Counted from the stretch's first letter, positions 1-7,373 are shown. The stretch: DNA of 13,222 nucleotides from Treponema sp. (GCA_016296205.1 JAEDJS010000055.1:1-13222); one strand, 5' to 3'. Numbers and translations are program-made. Notes: a model not told the origin generated them from the letters alone.

Positions 1-75
1 CTGAATCAGGTTCAGAATGACAGAATCTTACTTCTTTTGGGACAGCCCCTTTATGATTAAATTATTGATTCTGAA
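1..75. repeat. Palindromic intergenic element downstream of rny
   Basis: The first 15 bases form an inverted repeat, CTGAA / TTCAG around a 5-nt loop, and the element is probably cut by the window edge. TTCAGAAT at 11-18 is the reverse complement of ATTCTGAA at 68-75, so a second, wider inverted repeat encloses the interval. Read on the minus strand (the rny direction), the interval also contains GGGGCTGTCCCAAAA, with a short GGG/CCC stem. This could be a weak end-of-transcript structure for rny, or the end of a small mobile or repeated element. There is no clear gene here and no strong U-tract terminator. Confidence 0.4.
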
Positions 76-76
76 A

Positions 77-1612
77 TTATCGTGCGTATTCAATAATTCT
101 TGTTTCGCGAATCATTGTAATTTTAATTCTTCCCGGATAGCGCAAATCTGTTTCAATCTGTTTTGCAATCTGTTTTGCAAGATCTTTTACATCTGCGTCA
201 GGGATTTTTTCGTTGTTTACAAGAACACGAAGTTCACGGCCTGCCTGAATTGCAAAAGCCTGTTCAACACCTTCAAATTTCTTTGCTGTTTCTTCAAGGT
301 TTTCCAGGCGTTTAATGTAGTTGTCTACAGTTTCACGTCTTGCACCCGGGCGGGCAGCACTGATAGCATCTGCAATCTGTACGATTACTGCTTCAATAGT
401 TTGTGGTTCAACGTCATTGTGGTGAGCGGCAATTGCATTAACTACTCTTGGATCTTCTCCCATTTTTCTTGCCATTTCTGCACCAACTTCTGCGTGGTTC
501 TGGTCGCTGTCGTTTTCTGCACCTTTACCAATATCATGGAGGAGAGCAGCACGTTTAGCCAGTTCTTTGTTTGCTCCAACTTCTGCTGCAAGAATACTTG
601 CCAGTTCTGCAACTTCTCTTGAGTGGGTAAGGACATTCTGACCATAACTTGTTCTGTAGTACAAACGTCCCAATGCACGGATTCCTTCCTGGCTCATGTT
701 GTGAATGCCAAGGTCGAACAGTGCCTTTTCTCCTTCTTCGTAAATGCTCTGCTGGATTTCTCTTGTTACTTTCTGAACAACTTCTTCAATGCGGGCAGGG
801 TGAATGCGTCCGTCTGTAATTAAGCGTTCAAGAGCAACTCTTGCAATTTCTTTTCTAACTGTATCAAAACAGCTTATTACAACTGCTTCCGGTGTGTCGT
901 CAATAATAATGTCAACGCCGGTAAGTGTTTCCAGAGCACGGATGTTGCGTCCTTCACGACCAATGATACGGCCTTTCATTTCATCGCTTGGAAGTGAAAC
1001 TGTGGCAACTGTTGTGTCGCTTGTTGTTTCTGTTACGATTCTCTGAATTGCGCTTACAAGAACGTCACGAGCCTTTTTTTCTGCTGTAACCTGTGCTTCC
1101 TGGTCGATTTTGTTCAATAATGCCTGAGCGTCATGGCGGGCCTCATTTTCCAGGTTCTGAATAATCAGTTTTTTTGCTTCTTCCTGGGTAAGCCCGCTGA
1201 TTCTTTCCAGTTCCCGGCGGTAGGTTTCTTCCTGAGCAGCAATTTCCTGCTCTTTTTTGTTCATGTTTTCAACACGGACTGCAAATTCCTTTTCGAATTT
1301 ATCACATTCCTTTGTACGTTCATCAATCTGTTCTTCTTTTTTTGTAAGACGACGTTCATACTGCTGAAGTTCATTTCTGCGGTCACGATTTTCCCGTTCC
1401 TGCTGGGTTCGTTCCTGAATGAGTTGTTCTTTTACCTGAAGCTGGTACTCTTTTGCACGAGCTTCGGCTTCTTTAGTTGCATCTTCTATAACACGTTTAG
1501 CTTTCTGTTCTGAAGAGGATAACTGGAATTTTCCATAAATCCAGCGAAAAGTCCATCCAAGAATAATTCCAACAATTGGGAGTGCGATGCACAATATAAT
1601 AAGTAAAGACAT
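77..1612 (-). CDS. rny: Ribonuclease Y
   Basis: This is a membrane-anchored endoribonuclease that starts mRNA decay. The 511-aa protein has the full family layout and about the usual length. An N-terminal membrane segment (residues 2-20) is followed by a long charged coiled coil (about 30-190). A KH RNA-binding domain carries GRIIGREGRNIRALE at 214-228. An HD phosphohydrolase domain has H330, the H359-D360 pair in LLHDIGKG, H397-H398 and D415 as likely metal ligands. The ending IEYAR resembles the usual family C-terminus. The start is supported by a GGAG motif 7 nt upstream of the ATG (complement of 1620-1623) and by the membrane anchor beginning at once. The gene is transcribed alone and divergently from the regulator at 1823. 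Several long open frames on the opposite strand are shadows of it. Confidence 0.97.
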   Translation of the reverse strand: MSLLIILCIALPIVGIILGWTFRWIYGKFQLSSSEQKAKRVIEDATKEAEARAKEYQLQVKEQLIQERTQQERENRDRRNELQQYERRLTKKEEQIDERTKECDKFEKEFAVRVENMNKKEQEIAAQEETYRRELERISGLTQEEAKKLIIQNLENEARHDAQALLNKIDQEAQVTAEKKARDVLVSAIQRIVTETTSDTTVATVSLPSDEMKGRIIGREGRNIRALETLTGVDIIIDDTPEAVVISCFDTVRKEIARVALERLITDGRIHPARIEEVVQKVTREIQQSIYEEGEKALFDLGIHNMSQEGIRALGRLYYRTSYGQNVLTHSREVAELASILAAEVGANKELAKRAALLHDIGKGAENDSDQNHAEVGAEMARKMGEDPRVVNAIAAHHNDVEPQTIEAVIVQIADAISAARPGARRETVDNYIKRLENLEETAKKFEGVEQAFAIQAGRELRVLVNNEKIPDADVKDLAKQIAKQIETDLRYPGRIKITMIRETRIIEYAR

Positions 1613-1646
1613 TAGTTAACTCCTTTGTTTAAATTAATTCACATCA

Positions 1647-1675
1647 ATTCTACTATATATTGTCCTGTTTGTCAA
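1647..1675 (-). promoter_or_regulatory. Promoter of rny (sigma-70 type)
   Basis: On the minus strand, TTGACA (complement of 1670-1675) is followed by a 17-nt spacer and TAGAAT (complement of 1647-1652). The -35 box is a perfect consensus match and the -10 box matches 5 of 6. Transcription would start near 1640, leaving a 5' leader of about 28 nt that contains the GGAG ribosome binding site. Confidence 0.8.
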
Positions 1676-1760
1676 AGTTTTTTTGGCTTAATTGTTGACT
1701 TAATTGATGAATTATAAATCGAATTATAGAAAAAAAATAGCATCAATGGTTTTGCGAGTC

Positions 1761-1789
1761 TTGACAAAATACCGTAAAATATGCAAAAT
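1761..1789 (+). promoter_or_regulatory. Promoter of the HTH-EIIA regulator gene
   Basis: TTGACA at 1761-1766 is a perfect -35 box. Seventeen nt later CAAAAT at 1784-1789 matches 4 of 6 positions of the -10 consensus. The predicted start of transcription, near 1796, lies downstream of the in-frame ATGs at 1781 and 1790, which argues against those start codons. The 1613-1822 interval otherwise holds only the divergent rny promoter and AT-rich DNA; a TTGACT at 1695-1700 has no well-spaced -10 partner. Confidence 0.65.
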
Positions 1790-1822
1790 ATGTCGATTAT
1801 TTTACAAGATTTGGAGTTAGAG

Positions 1823-2467
1823 ATGGAAGACGATATCCTCACAATCGAAGAAGTTGCTAAATATTTGAGAGTTAGCGAAAGAACTGTGTATGACTGGGCT
1901 CAGAAAGGGGAAATTCCAAGTGGAAAAATCGGCACAGTATGGCGTTTTAAAAAAGCTGATATTGAAAAATGGGTTAATGACAGACTTTCATCTAGTTCAA
2001 AACCGGTAGAAAATATTACTGTTCAGGTAAAAAATATTCTTTCACCGGACAGAATTGTTTTTCTCGATCATTCAACAAAACATGATGCAATTGTTCAGCT
2101 GGCAGATAATCTTGCTTCGGCTCCTCAGATTAAAGATGCTGCAGAACTTAAACAGGAAATCCTTAAGCGTGAAGAACTTATGTCTACTGCTATTGGCCGT
2201 GGTATTGCTATTCCTCATGTTCGTCTTTCAAGTGTTACTGATCTTGTAATGAGCGTTGGTATTTCAAAAAAAGACATTATTGATTTTGGTACATACGATG
2301 ATACACCTGTACGCATTCTTTTTATGATTGCTGCAGCATATAATCAGCATAGTTATTATCTCCAGACACTTTCATTCTTTAGTGCAAAACTTAAAGATCC
2401 TGCATTACGTGAAGCTTTGCTTAATGCCACCGATCCAGTTGAAGTATATAACCTCCTGATTAAATGA
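1823..2467 (+). CDS. HTH DNA-binding / PTS EIIA (PtsN-like) fusion regulator
   Basis: The 214-aa protein has two domains. Residues 5-52 form an excisionase/MerR-like helix-turn-helix (TIEEVAKYLRVSERTVYDWA, then a WRF wing and an AxIEKW helix). Residues about 70-214 form an EIIA domain of the fructose/nitrogen-regulatory class. H132, in GRGIAIPHVR, is the expected phosphorylation site. Family knowledge suggests a phosphorylation-controlled transcription regulator acting with EI and HPr rather than a sugar importer, since there are no EIIB or EIIC genes nearby. I chose the ATG at 1823 because GGAG at 1813-1816 lies 6 nt upstream, the HTH begins at once, and the longer version would start inside the promoter. 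Its regulatory target is not visible. It ends 50 nt before the response regulator and has its own promoter. Confidence 0.85.
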   Translation: MEDDILTIEEVAKYLRVSERTVYDWAQKGEIPSGKIGTVWRFKKADIEKWVNDRLSSSSKPVENITVQVKNILSPDRIVFLDHSTKHDAIVQLADNLASAPQIKDAAELKQEILKREELMSTAIGRGIAIPHVRLSSVTDLVMSVGISKKDIIDFGTYDDTPVRILFMIAAAYNQHSYYLQTLSFFSAKLKDPALREALLNATDPVEVYNLLIK

Positions 2468-2480
2468 TTAAATAATTCAG

Positions 2481-2509
2481 TTGAAAAATCATACAAAAAG
2501 TATTATAAT
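2481..2509 (+). promoter_or_regulatory. Promoter of the response regulator, abutting its start codon
   Basis: TTGAAA at 2481-2486, a 17-nt spacer and a perfect TATAAT at 2504-2509 make a strong sigma-70-type promoter. The usual +1 position falls at about 2515-2517, only 1 to 3 nt before the ATG at 2518. There is no Shine-Dalgarno sequence between the -10 box and the ATG, which implies a leaderless or nearly leaderless mRNA. Confidence 0.75.
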
Positions 2510-2517
2510 TAAGTATT

Positions 2518-3195
2518 ATGAGATTATTACTTGTTGAAGATGAAGTTCGCCTCAGTCAGGCATTGGTTGAAATTTTTCAGAAGCATAAATATGGAGTTGA
2601 TGCAGTGTATACTGGGCCTGAAGGGTTGGAGTATGCACTAAGCGGAATCTATGATGTAATCATTCTGGATATTATGCTTCCTGGAATGGATGGTCTTACT
2701 ATTCTTAAAAATCTCCGGGATCAGAAGATTCAGACTCCAGTTCTTCTTCTTACAGCAAAAGATGAAATTTCAGACAAGGTCAGCGGTCTGGACTGTGGTG
2801 CTGATGATTACATGACAAAACCATTCAGTACTGATGAACTTCTTGCCCGGGTAAGAGCACTTACTCGTCGTAAGGGTGATGTAAAGGAAGATGTTGTAGT
2901 CTTTGGCGACCTTGTTTTAAATAAGAATAAATGTGAACTCCAGAAAGAAGGTGGAGAGGGAATTAAGCTTTCTCTTAAGGAAATGCAGATTCTTGATCTT
3001 CTTTTTGAAAGCCCTCATCAGATTATCCGCAAGGAACGCATTATAGAAAAAATCTGGGGCGGTGACAGTGATGCTGAATATAATAACGTTGAAGTTTATA
3101 TTTCTTTTATCCGCAAAAAGATGGAAACATTAAAAGTTTCAACAGTTATCAGAACTGCACGTGGAATCGGATATTCCCTGGAAGATAAAAAATAA
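2518..3195 (+). CDS. OmpR/PhoB-family response regulator
   Basis: This is a 225-aa two-component transcription regulator of standard length. The receiver domain (1-120) begins MRLLLVEDE and holds the acidic pair E7/D8, the phospho-acceptor D51 in LDIMLPGMDG, T79 and K101 (KPF). The C-terminal winged helix (about 128-221) has the family signature around RGIGYSLE. The partner is almost certainly the sensor kinase that starts 62 nt downstream, although a terminator lies between them. Target genes are unknown; the downstream transporter and the regulator's own gene are obvious candidates. The start is fixed by the canonical N-terminus despite the lack of any ribosome binding site. Confidence 0.93.
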   Translation: MRLLLVEDEVRLSQALVEIFQKHKYGVDAVYTGPEGLEYALSGIYDVIILDIMLPGMDGLTILKNLRDQKIQTPVLLLTAKDEISDKVSGLDCGADDYMTKPFSTDELLARVRALTRRKGDVKEDVVVFGDLVLNKNKCELQKEGGEGIKLSLKEMQILDLLFESPHQIIRKERIIEKIWGGDSDAEYNNVEVYISFIRKKMETLKVSTVIRTARGIGYSLEDKK

Positions 3196-3207
3196 TTATT
3201 AAAAGAG

Positions 3208-3236
3208 TGTCCGGTAACTGCCGGGCATTTTTTTTT
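3208..3236 (+). terminator. Rho-independent terminator between regulator and kinase genes
   Basis: A 7-bp stem, TGTCCGG (3208-3214) with CCGGGCA (3221-3227) and one G-U pair, closes a 6-nt loop. It is followed at once by nine T residues (3228-3236). It lies 12 nt after the response regulator stop codon and before the kinase gene, for which I see no separate promoter. It probably passes part of the transcripts. Confidence 0.85.
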
Positions 3237-3257
3237 AATACTGATGGTGAATGATAA

Positions 3258-4661
3258 ATGCAGAGAAACATTTTTAAAAGTTTGAGAGTAAAAATTTCAG
3301 TGGGAATTCTTATTCCTCTGGCAATTGTTCTTATAAGCCTGATTACAACTTTTAATGTTTATACAAATTCCACATCCCGTTATGGTGCTCAGCTGTTTTT
3401 TGATAAAGTACTGCAGAATGAAGGTGAAATTTCTTTGCCGTCATATACTTCAATCATCTCTGATGGCGAAAAACTTCCCCGTTTAAAAAATAAAAATCCG
3501 GAAAACGAATCTGATGTTGAATCAAATGTTAGAAAACCACTGTTTTACAGACTGGGAATTTATCCTGCCAGTGTAGAAGGAATTTATTCCCGCAATTATT
3601 TTTCTGTTAAACTAACTCCTGATCAGAAACTTATAGAAGTTATCCACGACTTTGTAAATGATATTTCAGAAGAGCCAATAAAGAAAGCTGTCCAAAAGTT
3701 TAATAAGTCAAATAAAAACAGAGGATTTGTCCGTTCCGTGGGGTATGCTCGGGAAGAACGTCCCTATGGATATCTTCTTGTAATTCTTGATATGTCCCAG
3801 GAACAGGCTCAGCATGACAGATTCCTTTGGGTAAGTATTCTTCTTTTTGGTGCCTGTTTAATTGTATGTTACGGAATCAGCTGGGTACTTGCCTCAATGA
3901 GTCTTGACACTGCAAAAGAATCAATTGACAAACAGAATCAGTTTATTGCAGATGCCAGTCACGAACTAAAAACTCCTATTGCTGTAATTCGGGCTAATGT
4001 TGATGTTCTTGAGCAGGATATTCCAGATAACAAATGGCTGGGCTACATTCGGACGGAATCAGACAGAATGAGCGGTCTGGTAAAGGATCTGCTTTTTCTT
4101 GCAAAAAATGATTCATTCCAGATTAAGCAGAATTGCATGAATTTTGATTTGTGTAAGGCAGTTGAACTGGCTTGTCTCCCATTTGAAAGCATTGCATTTG
4201 AGCAGGGAAAACAACTGGAAATAAATATTCCAAATCACGAAATAGAAGTCTACGGTGATGAAGAAAAAATCAAGCAGGTAGCAGTAATTCTTACAGACAA
4301 TGCTCTTAAAAATTCAGACCAGGGTGATCAGATTAAAATTTCTGTTCAAAGTGATACAAAAAAATGCTGGGTAAAAGTTTTTAATACTGGCAGTGGAATT
4401 TCAAAAGAAAATATGAAGAATGTGTTCGACAGATTTTTCCGCATTGATTCAAGCCGCGCAAGAAATACTGGCGGTTATGGGCTGGGGCTTTCTATTGCCC
4501 AGACAGTTGCAAAAAATCACAAGGGTAAAATTACAGTTGCCAGTGAAGTTGGGTATTTTGCAGAATTCTGTTTGATACTTCCTCTTGATTTAAATAAAAA
4601 ATCAAATATTAAATCAGTTAAAAAATATATTCAGGAATTTCTCATGGGAGAAAAAAAATGA
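3258..4661 (+). CDS. Membrane sensor histidine kinase
   Basis: This 467-aa sensor kinase is the likely partner of the upstream response regulator. It has a membrane segment at about 12-33, an extracytoplasmic region at about 34-187 resembling nothing I recognise, and a second membrane segment at about 189-212. The dimerisation domain carries the phospho-accepting H235 in ASHELKTP. The ATPase domain has an N box (TDNALKNS, N348), a G1-type box NTGSGIS, an F box FDRFFRID, and G2 GYGLGLSIAQ. Only about 20 residues separate the second membrane segment from the H box, so a typical HAMP domain is missing. A weak GGTGA lies 7 nt before the ATG. Its stop codon overlaps the next gene in ATGA, implying translational coupling. 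The signal is unknown. Confidence 0.92.
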   Translation: MQRNIFKSLRVKISVGILIPLAIVLISLITTFNVYTNSTSRYGAQLFFDKVLQNEGEISLPSYTSIISDGEKLPRLKNKNPENESDVESNVRKPLFYRLGIYPASVEGIYSRNYFSVKLTPDQKLIEVIHDFVNDISEEPIKKAVQKFNKSNKNRGFVRSVGYAREERPYGYLLVILDMSQEQAQHDRFLWVSILLFGACLIVCYGISWVLASMSLDTAKESIDKQNQFIADASHELKTPIAVIRANVDVLEQDIPDNKWLGYIRTESDRMSGLVKDLLFLAKNDSFQIKQNCMNFDLCKAVELACLPFESIAFEQGKQLEINIPNHEIEVYGDEEKIKQVAVILTDNALKNSDQGDQIKISVQSDTKKCWVKVFNTGSGISKENMKNVFDRFFRIDSSRARNTGGYGLGLSIAQTVAKNHKGKITVASEVGYFAEFCLILPLDLNKKSNIKSVKKYIQEFLMGEKK

Positions 4662-4915
4662 AGGTTGAATTTAAACCAAGCAACATTTGTGCAAATAAAA
4701 TTATTTTTGATCTTGATGATGGCATTGTTCGGAATGTTGTTTTTATTGGTGGCTGCGACGGTAATCATAAAGCTATTGCCAGTTTGTGTGAAGGGAGAAA
4801 TGCAGAAGAAATTGCAAAGTCTCTTACTGGATTAACCTGCGGTCCAAGAAAAACTTCCTGTGGAGATCAGTTTGCCCGTGGAATTTTACAGGCACTGGAA
4901 CAGCAGAAAAGTTAA
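4658..4915 (+). CDS. Small TSCPD-domain protein
   Basis: The 85-aa protein matches the stand-alone TSCPD family (TIGR03905 type), whose function is not established. The same domain occurs at the C-terminus of some B12-dependent ribonucleotide reductases. Visible features are GGCDGNHKAI (C33), C44, and CGPRKTSCGDQ near the end with C61 and C68; C11 is also present. The cysteine pattern could bind a metal or be redox active, but this is inference. The start is supported by GGGAG at 4646-4650, 7 nt upstream. It overlaps the kinase by 4 nt and lies 38 nt before the SulP transporter with no terminator between, so it is in the same transcript. No nucleotide reductase gene is near. Confidence 0.8.
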   Translation: MKVEFKPSNICANKIIFDLDDGIVRNVVFIGGCDGNHKAIASLCEGRNAEEIAKSLTGLTCGPRKTSCGDQFARGILQALEQQKS

Positions 4916-4953
4916 CTTATTGTTTAAAATTATTTTTTTTAGAGGAAAATAAA

Positions 4954-6615
4954 ATGGAAAAATTAAAGCCAAAGTTGTTCAGTGTAATGAAGAATTATTC
5001 ATTTGCTCAGTTTGGTAAAGATTTTGTTTCGGGAATCATTGTTGCAGTTATTGCACTGCCACTTTCTATTGCTCTTGCAATTGCCAGCGGTGTTAGCCCT
5101 GTTGCCGGTATTTACACAGCAATTATTGCGGGATTTCTTGTTTCGTTTTTAGGTGGAAGCCGTGTTCAGATTGCGGGGCCAACTGCAGCTTTTGCAACAA
5201 TTGTTGCAGGTATTGTTGCCCAGAGTGGAACAGAAGGTTTGATGGTTGCCACTATTCTTGCGGGTATTCTTCTTATCATAATGGGATTGTGCCGCTTTGG
5301 TGTGCTCCTTAAATTTATTCCTTATACAATTACAACTGGATTTACAGCCGGAATCGCAGTTACACTTTTTATTGGTCAGGTAAAAGATTTCTGCGGACTT
5401 ACATATCCTGCCGGAACTCCAACAATAGAAACAATGGAAAAGGTTGCTGCAATCTGTAAAAATATTACAACTATCAACTGGTGGGCAGTTTTAGTTGGCG
5501 CAATCTGCATGATTATTCTTGTGTTCTGGCCAAAGGTAAGCAAGAAAATTCCTGGCAGCCTGATTGCTGTTATTGCCAGTGCATTGATTGTAAAATTGTG
5601 CAATCTTGAAGTTAATACAATCGGAAGTCTTTATCCTGATTTGTCAAATAAACTTCCTGTTTTTACAGTAACAAAAAAATGTTTTGAATTTGCAACTATT
5701 AAAGCTCAGTTTGGAAATGCTTTTACAATTGCAATTCTTGCTGGTATTGAAAGCCTTCTTAGTGCAGTTGTTGCAGACAGTATGATTAATTCAAAGCATC
5801 GTCCAAACATGGAACTTGTTGCTCAGGGTGTTGCAAATATCGGAAGCGCCTGTTTTGGTGGAATTCCTGCCACTGGTGCTATTGCCAGAACTGCCGCAAA
5901 TATTAAAAATGGGGGACGCACACCAGTTGCCGGTATGATTCACTCAATTACTCTTGTGCTGGTTCTTGTTCTTCTTATGCCTTATGCAAAGTTGATTCCT
6001 ATGCCATGTATTGCTGCAATTCTTTTCCAGGTTGCTTGGAATATGGCTGGTGTAAAGAACTTTGTTAACCTTTGCAAAACTTCAAGCAAAAGTGATATTT
6101 TTGTTTTGTTCCTTACTTTTATTCTTACCGTTGTGTTTGATCTTGTTGTTGCAATTGAATTTGGACTTATTGCCGCAGCCTTCCTCTTTATGAAGAGAAT
6201 GAGTGATGAAACTTACGTAGAAAGCTGGAAAGATTTTTCTGATGAAGATAATGATAAAGATTCAACTTCAAAGAAAATTGTTCCTCCACGTACACTTGTT
6301 TATGAAGTTCAGGGACCAATGTTCTTTGCTGCTGCAGAAAAACTTCTTGAGATTAATCCAACAGAAGATTATGACTATCTTGTGTTAAGAATGCGGGGTG
6401 TGGAAACAATTGATTCAACTGCCATGAAAAACTTTAACATTCTTTGTGACAGATGCAAATCAGCAGGAATTCAACTTGTGTTCAGCCATTTAAATGAACA
6501 GCCTATGAAGATGATGAAGAAAAGCGGATTCATTGAAAAAGTTGGTGAAAAATATTTTGCTCCTCATATTGACAGTGCACTTGAATTGTGCAAAAAAGGA
6601 GGCATGATAAACTAA
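4954..6615 (+). CDS. SulP-family anion transporter with STAS domain
   Basis: This 553-aa inner-membrane transporter belongs to SLC26/SulP. The membrane domain (about 20-430) is strongly hydrophobic and holds the family signature GGSRVQIAGPTAAF at 67-80. An acidic linker (about 425-440) leads to a cytoplasmic STAS domain (443-553) with the conserved IDSTAMK (D487, S488, T489). Family members carry sulfate, bicarbonate or dicarboxylates; the sequence alone does not decide the substrate, and no sulfate-assimilation or carbonic anhydrase gene is adjacent. The start has AGAGGA at 4941-4946, 7 nt upstream. It follows the kinase and TSCPD genes without a visible promoter or terminator, so its expression is probably tied to the two-component system. 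Its stop codon shares a base with the next start (TAATG). Confidence 0.92.
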   Translation: MEKLKPKLFSVMKNYSFAQFGKDFVSGIIVAVIALPLSIALAIASGVSPVAGIYTAIIAGFLVSFLGGSRVQIAGPTAAFATIVAGIVAQSGTEGLMVATILAGILLIIMGLCRFGVLLKFIPYTITTGFTAGIAVTLFIGQVKDFCGLTYPAGTPTIETMEKVAAICKNITTINWWAVLVGAICMIILVFWPKVSKKIPGSLIAVIASALIVKLCNLEVNTIGSLYPDLSNKLPVFTVTKKCFEFATIKAQFGNAFTIAILAGIESLLSAVVADSMINSKHRPNMELVAQGVANIGSACFGGIPATGAIARTAANIKNGGRTPVAGMIHSITLVLVLVLLMPYAKLIPMPCIAAILFQVAWNMAGVKNFVNLCKTSSKSDIFVLFLTFILTVVFDLVVAIEFGLIAAAFLFMKRMSDETYVESWKDFSDEDNDKDSTSKKIVPPRTLVYEVQGPMFFAAAEKLLEINPTEDYDYLVLRMRGVETIDSTAMKNFNILCDRCKSAGIQLVFSHLNEQPMKMMKKSGFIEKVGEKYFAPHIDSALELCKKGGMIN

Positions 6616-7205
6616 TGGAACTGTATCTTGTGCGTCATGGAGAAACTGTGTGGAATGCAGAAGGTAAACTTCAGGGCACACGGGATATTCCACTAAATTC
6701 AAAGGGCAGGGAACTGGCAGGATTATTGGGCAGGAGACTGGAAAATACTCACATTGATTTGATTTTTTCTTCTCCGTTAATACGTGCCTACGAAACTGCA
6801 TGTCTTATCCGGGGATACCGTAATATAGAAATTATCAGGGATGACCGTCTTAGAGAAATTTCCTTTGGGGTAGAAGAAGGTTCATACTTTAAAAGCTGGG
6901 ATACTCAGGACAGTCCTTATAAATATTTTTTTCTAACAAAAGAAACTGCAAAGTATGTTCCGCCGGAAGGAGGTGAAACTTTGCAGCAGGTTTGTAATCG
7001 TACAAAAGAATTTGTTCAGTCTGAGATTGAACCTTTATGGGAAAAATACCAGAGAGTTATGGTAGTTGCTCATGGAGCCTTAAATGCCGCCTTAACCTGT
7101 TATCTTGAAAACCGTGGTGTAGAAGATTTCTGGGGACCAGGGCTTTTTAAAAACTGCGAAGAACGGATTTATGAATATGACGGAAAGTGCTGGCGTGTAA
7201 AATAA
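6615..7205 (+). CDS. Histidine phosphatase family protein (phosphoglycerate mutase-like)
   Basis: This is a 196-aa single-domain phosphatase of the branch 1 histidine phosphatase superfamily. It opens with MELYLVRHGETVWN, placing the catalytic H8 in the RHG motif. R56 (SPLIRAYETA), E81 (LREISFG) and H153 (VAHGALNAAL) complete the active site. The length suits small-molecule phosphatases of the CobC/GpmB type, but substrate cannot be assigned. The ATG at 6615 overlaps the SulP stop codon and has AGGAGG at 6597-6602, a rather long 12 nt upstream, so translational coupling is likely. A GTG nine codons earlier is in frame but lies before that ribosome binding site. It is the last gene before the terminator at 7269. 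Confidence 0.88.
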   Translation: MELYLVRHGETVWNAEGKLQGTRDIPLNSKGRELAGLLGRRLENTHIDLIFSSPLIRAYETACLIRGYRNIEIIRDDRLREISFGVEEGSYFKSWDTQDSPYKYFFLTKETAKYVPPEGGETLQQVCNRTKEFVQSEIEPLWEKYQRVMVVAHGALNAALTCYLENRGVEDFWGPGLFKNCEERIYEYDGKCWRVK

Positions 7206-7219
7206 TAATTTCCGGGTCT

Positions 7220-7234
7220 TAGGGCAGAGCCCTA
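7220..7234. repeat. Short GC-rich inverted repeat in a G-rich intergenic block
   Basis: TAGGGC (7220-7225) and GCCCTA (7229-7234) pair perfectly around a 3-nt AGA loop. It opens a G-rich stretch (about 7213-7284) that stands out from the AT-rich surroundings and ends in the terminator at 7269-7292. The stretch also holds an imperfect direct repeat, GCAACGA then GCGAACGA (7251-7268). I see no gene in it. Confidence 0.55.
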
Positions 7235-7268
7235 GGAGAAGGGGTAGTGAGCAACGAAGTGCGAACGA

Positions 7269-7292
7269 GGGGAAGACTTTCCCCTTTTTTTT
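7269..7292 (+). terminator. Rho-independent terminator after the SulP/phosphatase operon
   Basis: The stem GGGGAA (7269-7274) with TTCCCC (7279-7284) closes a 4-nt GACT loop and is followed by eight T residues (7285-7292). It closes the transcript that includes the kinase, TSCPD, SulP and phosphatase genes. Confidence 0.88.
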
Positions 7293-7319
7293 ATACTGTC
7301 TTGCATTAATGATGAATTA

Positions 7320-7348
7320 TTGAAATTGCAGAAAGTTTTTACTATAAT
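7320..7348 (+). promoter_or_regulatory. Promoter of the aroC-aroK-aroA operon
   Basis: TTGAAA (7320-7325), a 17-nt spacer and a perfect TATAAT (7343-7348) repeat the same boxes and spacing seen before the response regulator. Here the start of transcription near 7355 leaves a leader of about 19 nt containing GGGGGGA (7364-7370) just before the aroC ATG. Confidence 0.78.
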
Positions 7349-7373
7349 ATTTTAACTGGCCACGGGGGGAATT

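Noticed and set aside
17..622. Long open frame opposite rny (also 1133-1513 and others)
   Set aside because: Very rich in Cys, Phe and Asn, with no recognisable domain, and it lies fully antisense to a well-supported RNase Y. It is a coding shadow.
1690..1720. Extra plus-strand promoter TTGACT/TATAAA
   Set aside because: The boxes are only 12 nt apart, too close for a sigma-70 promoter.
1781..1822. Earlier ATGs (1781, 1790) for the HTH-EIIA gene
   Set aside because: They fall within the predicted promoter and lack a ribosome binding site; the ATG at 1823 has GGAG 6 nt upstream and begins at the HTH domain.
4362..4400. Unusual G1 box (NTGSGIS rather than DNGPGI) in the kinase
   Set aside because: NTG-type variants are common in Firmicute-like sensor kinases, and the other ATP-binding boxes are intact, so inactivity is not supported.
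6588..6614. GTG start nine codons upstream for the histidine phosphatase
   Set aside because: The AGGAGG at 6597-6602 lies after it, and family members begin just before the RHG motif, which fits the ATG at 6615.
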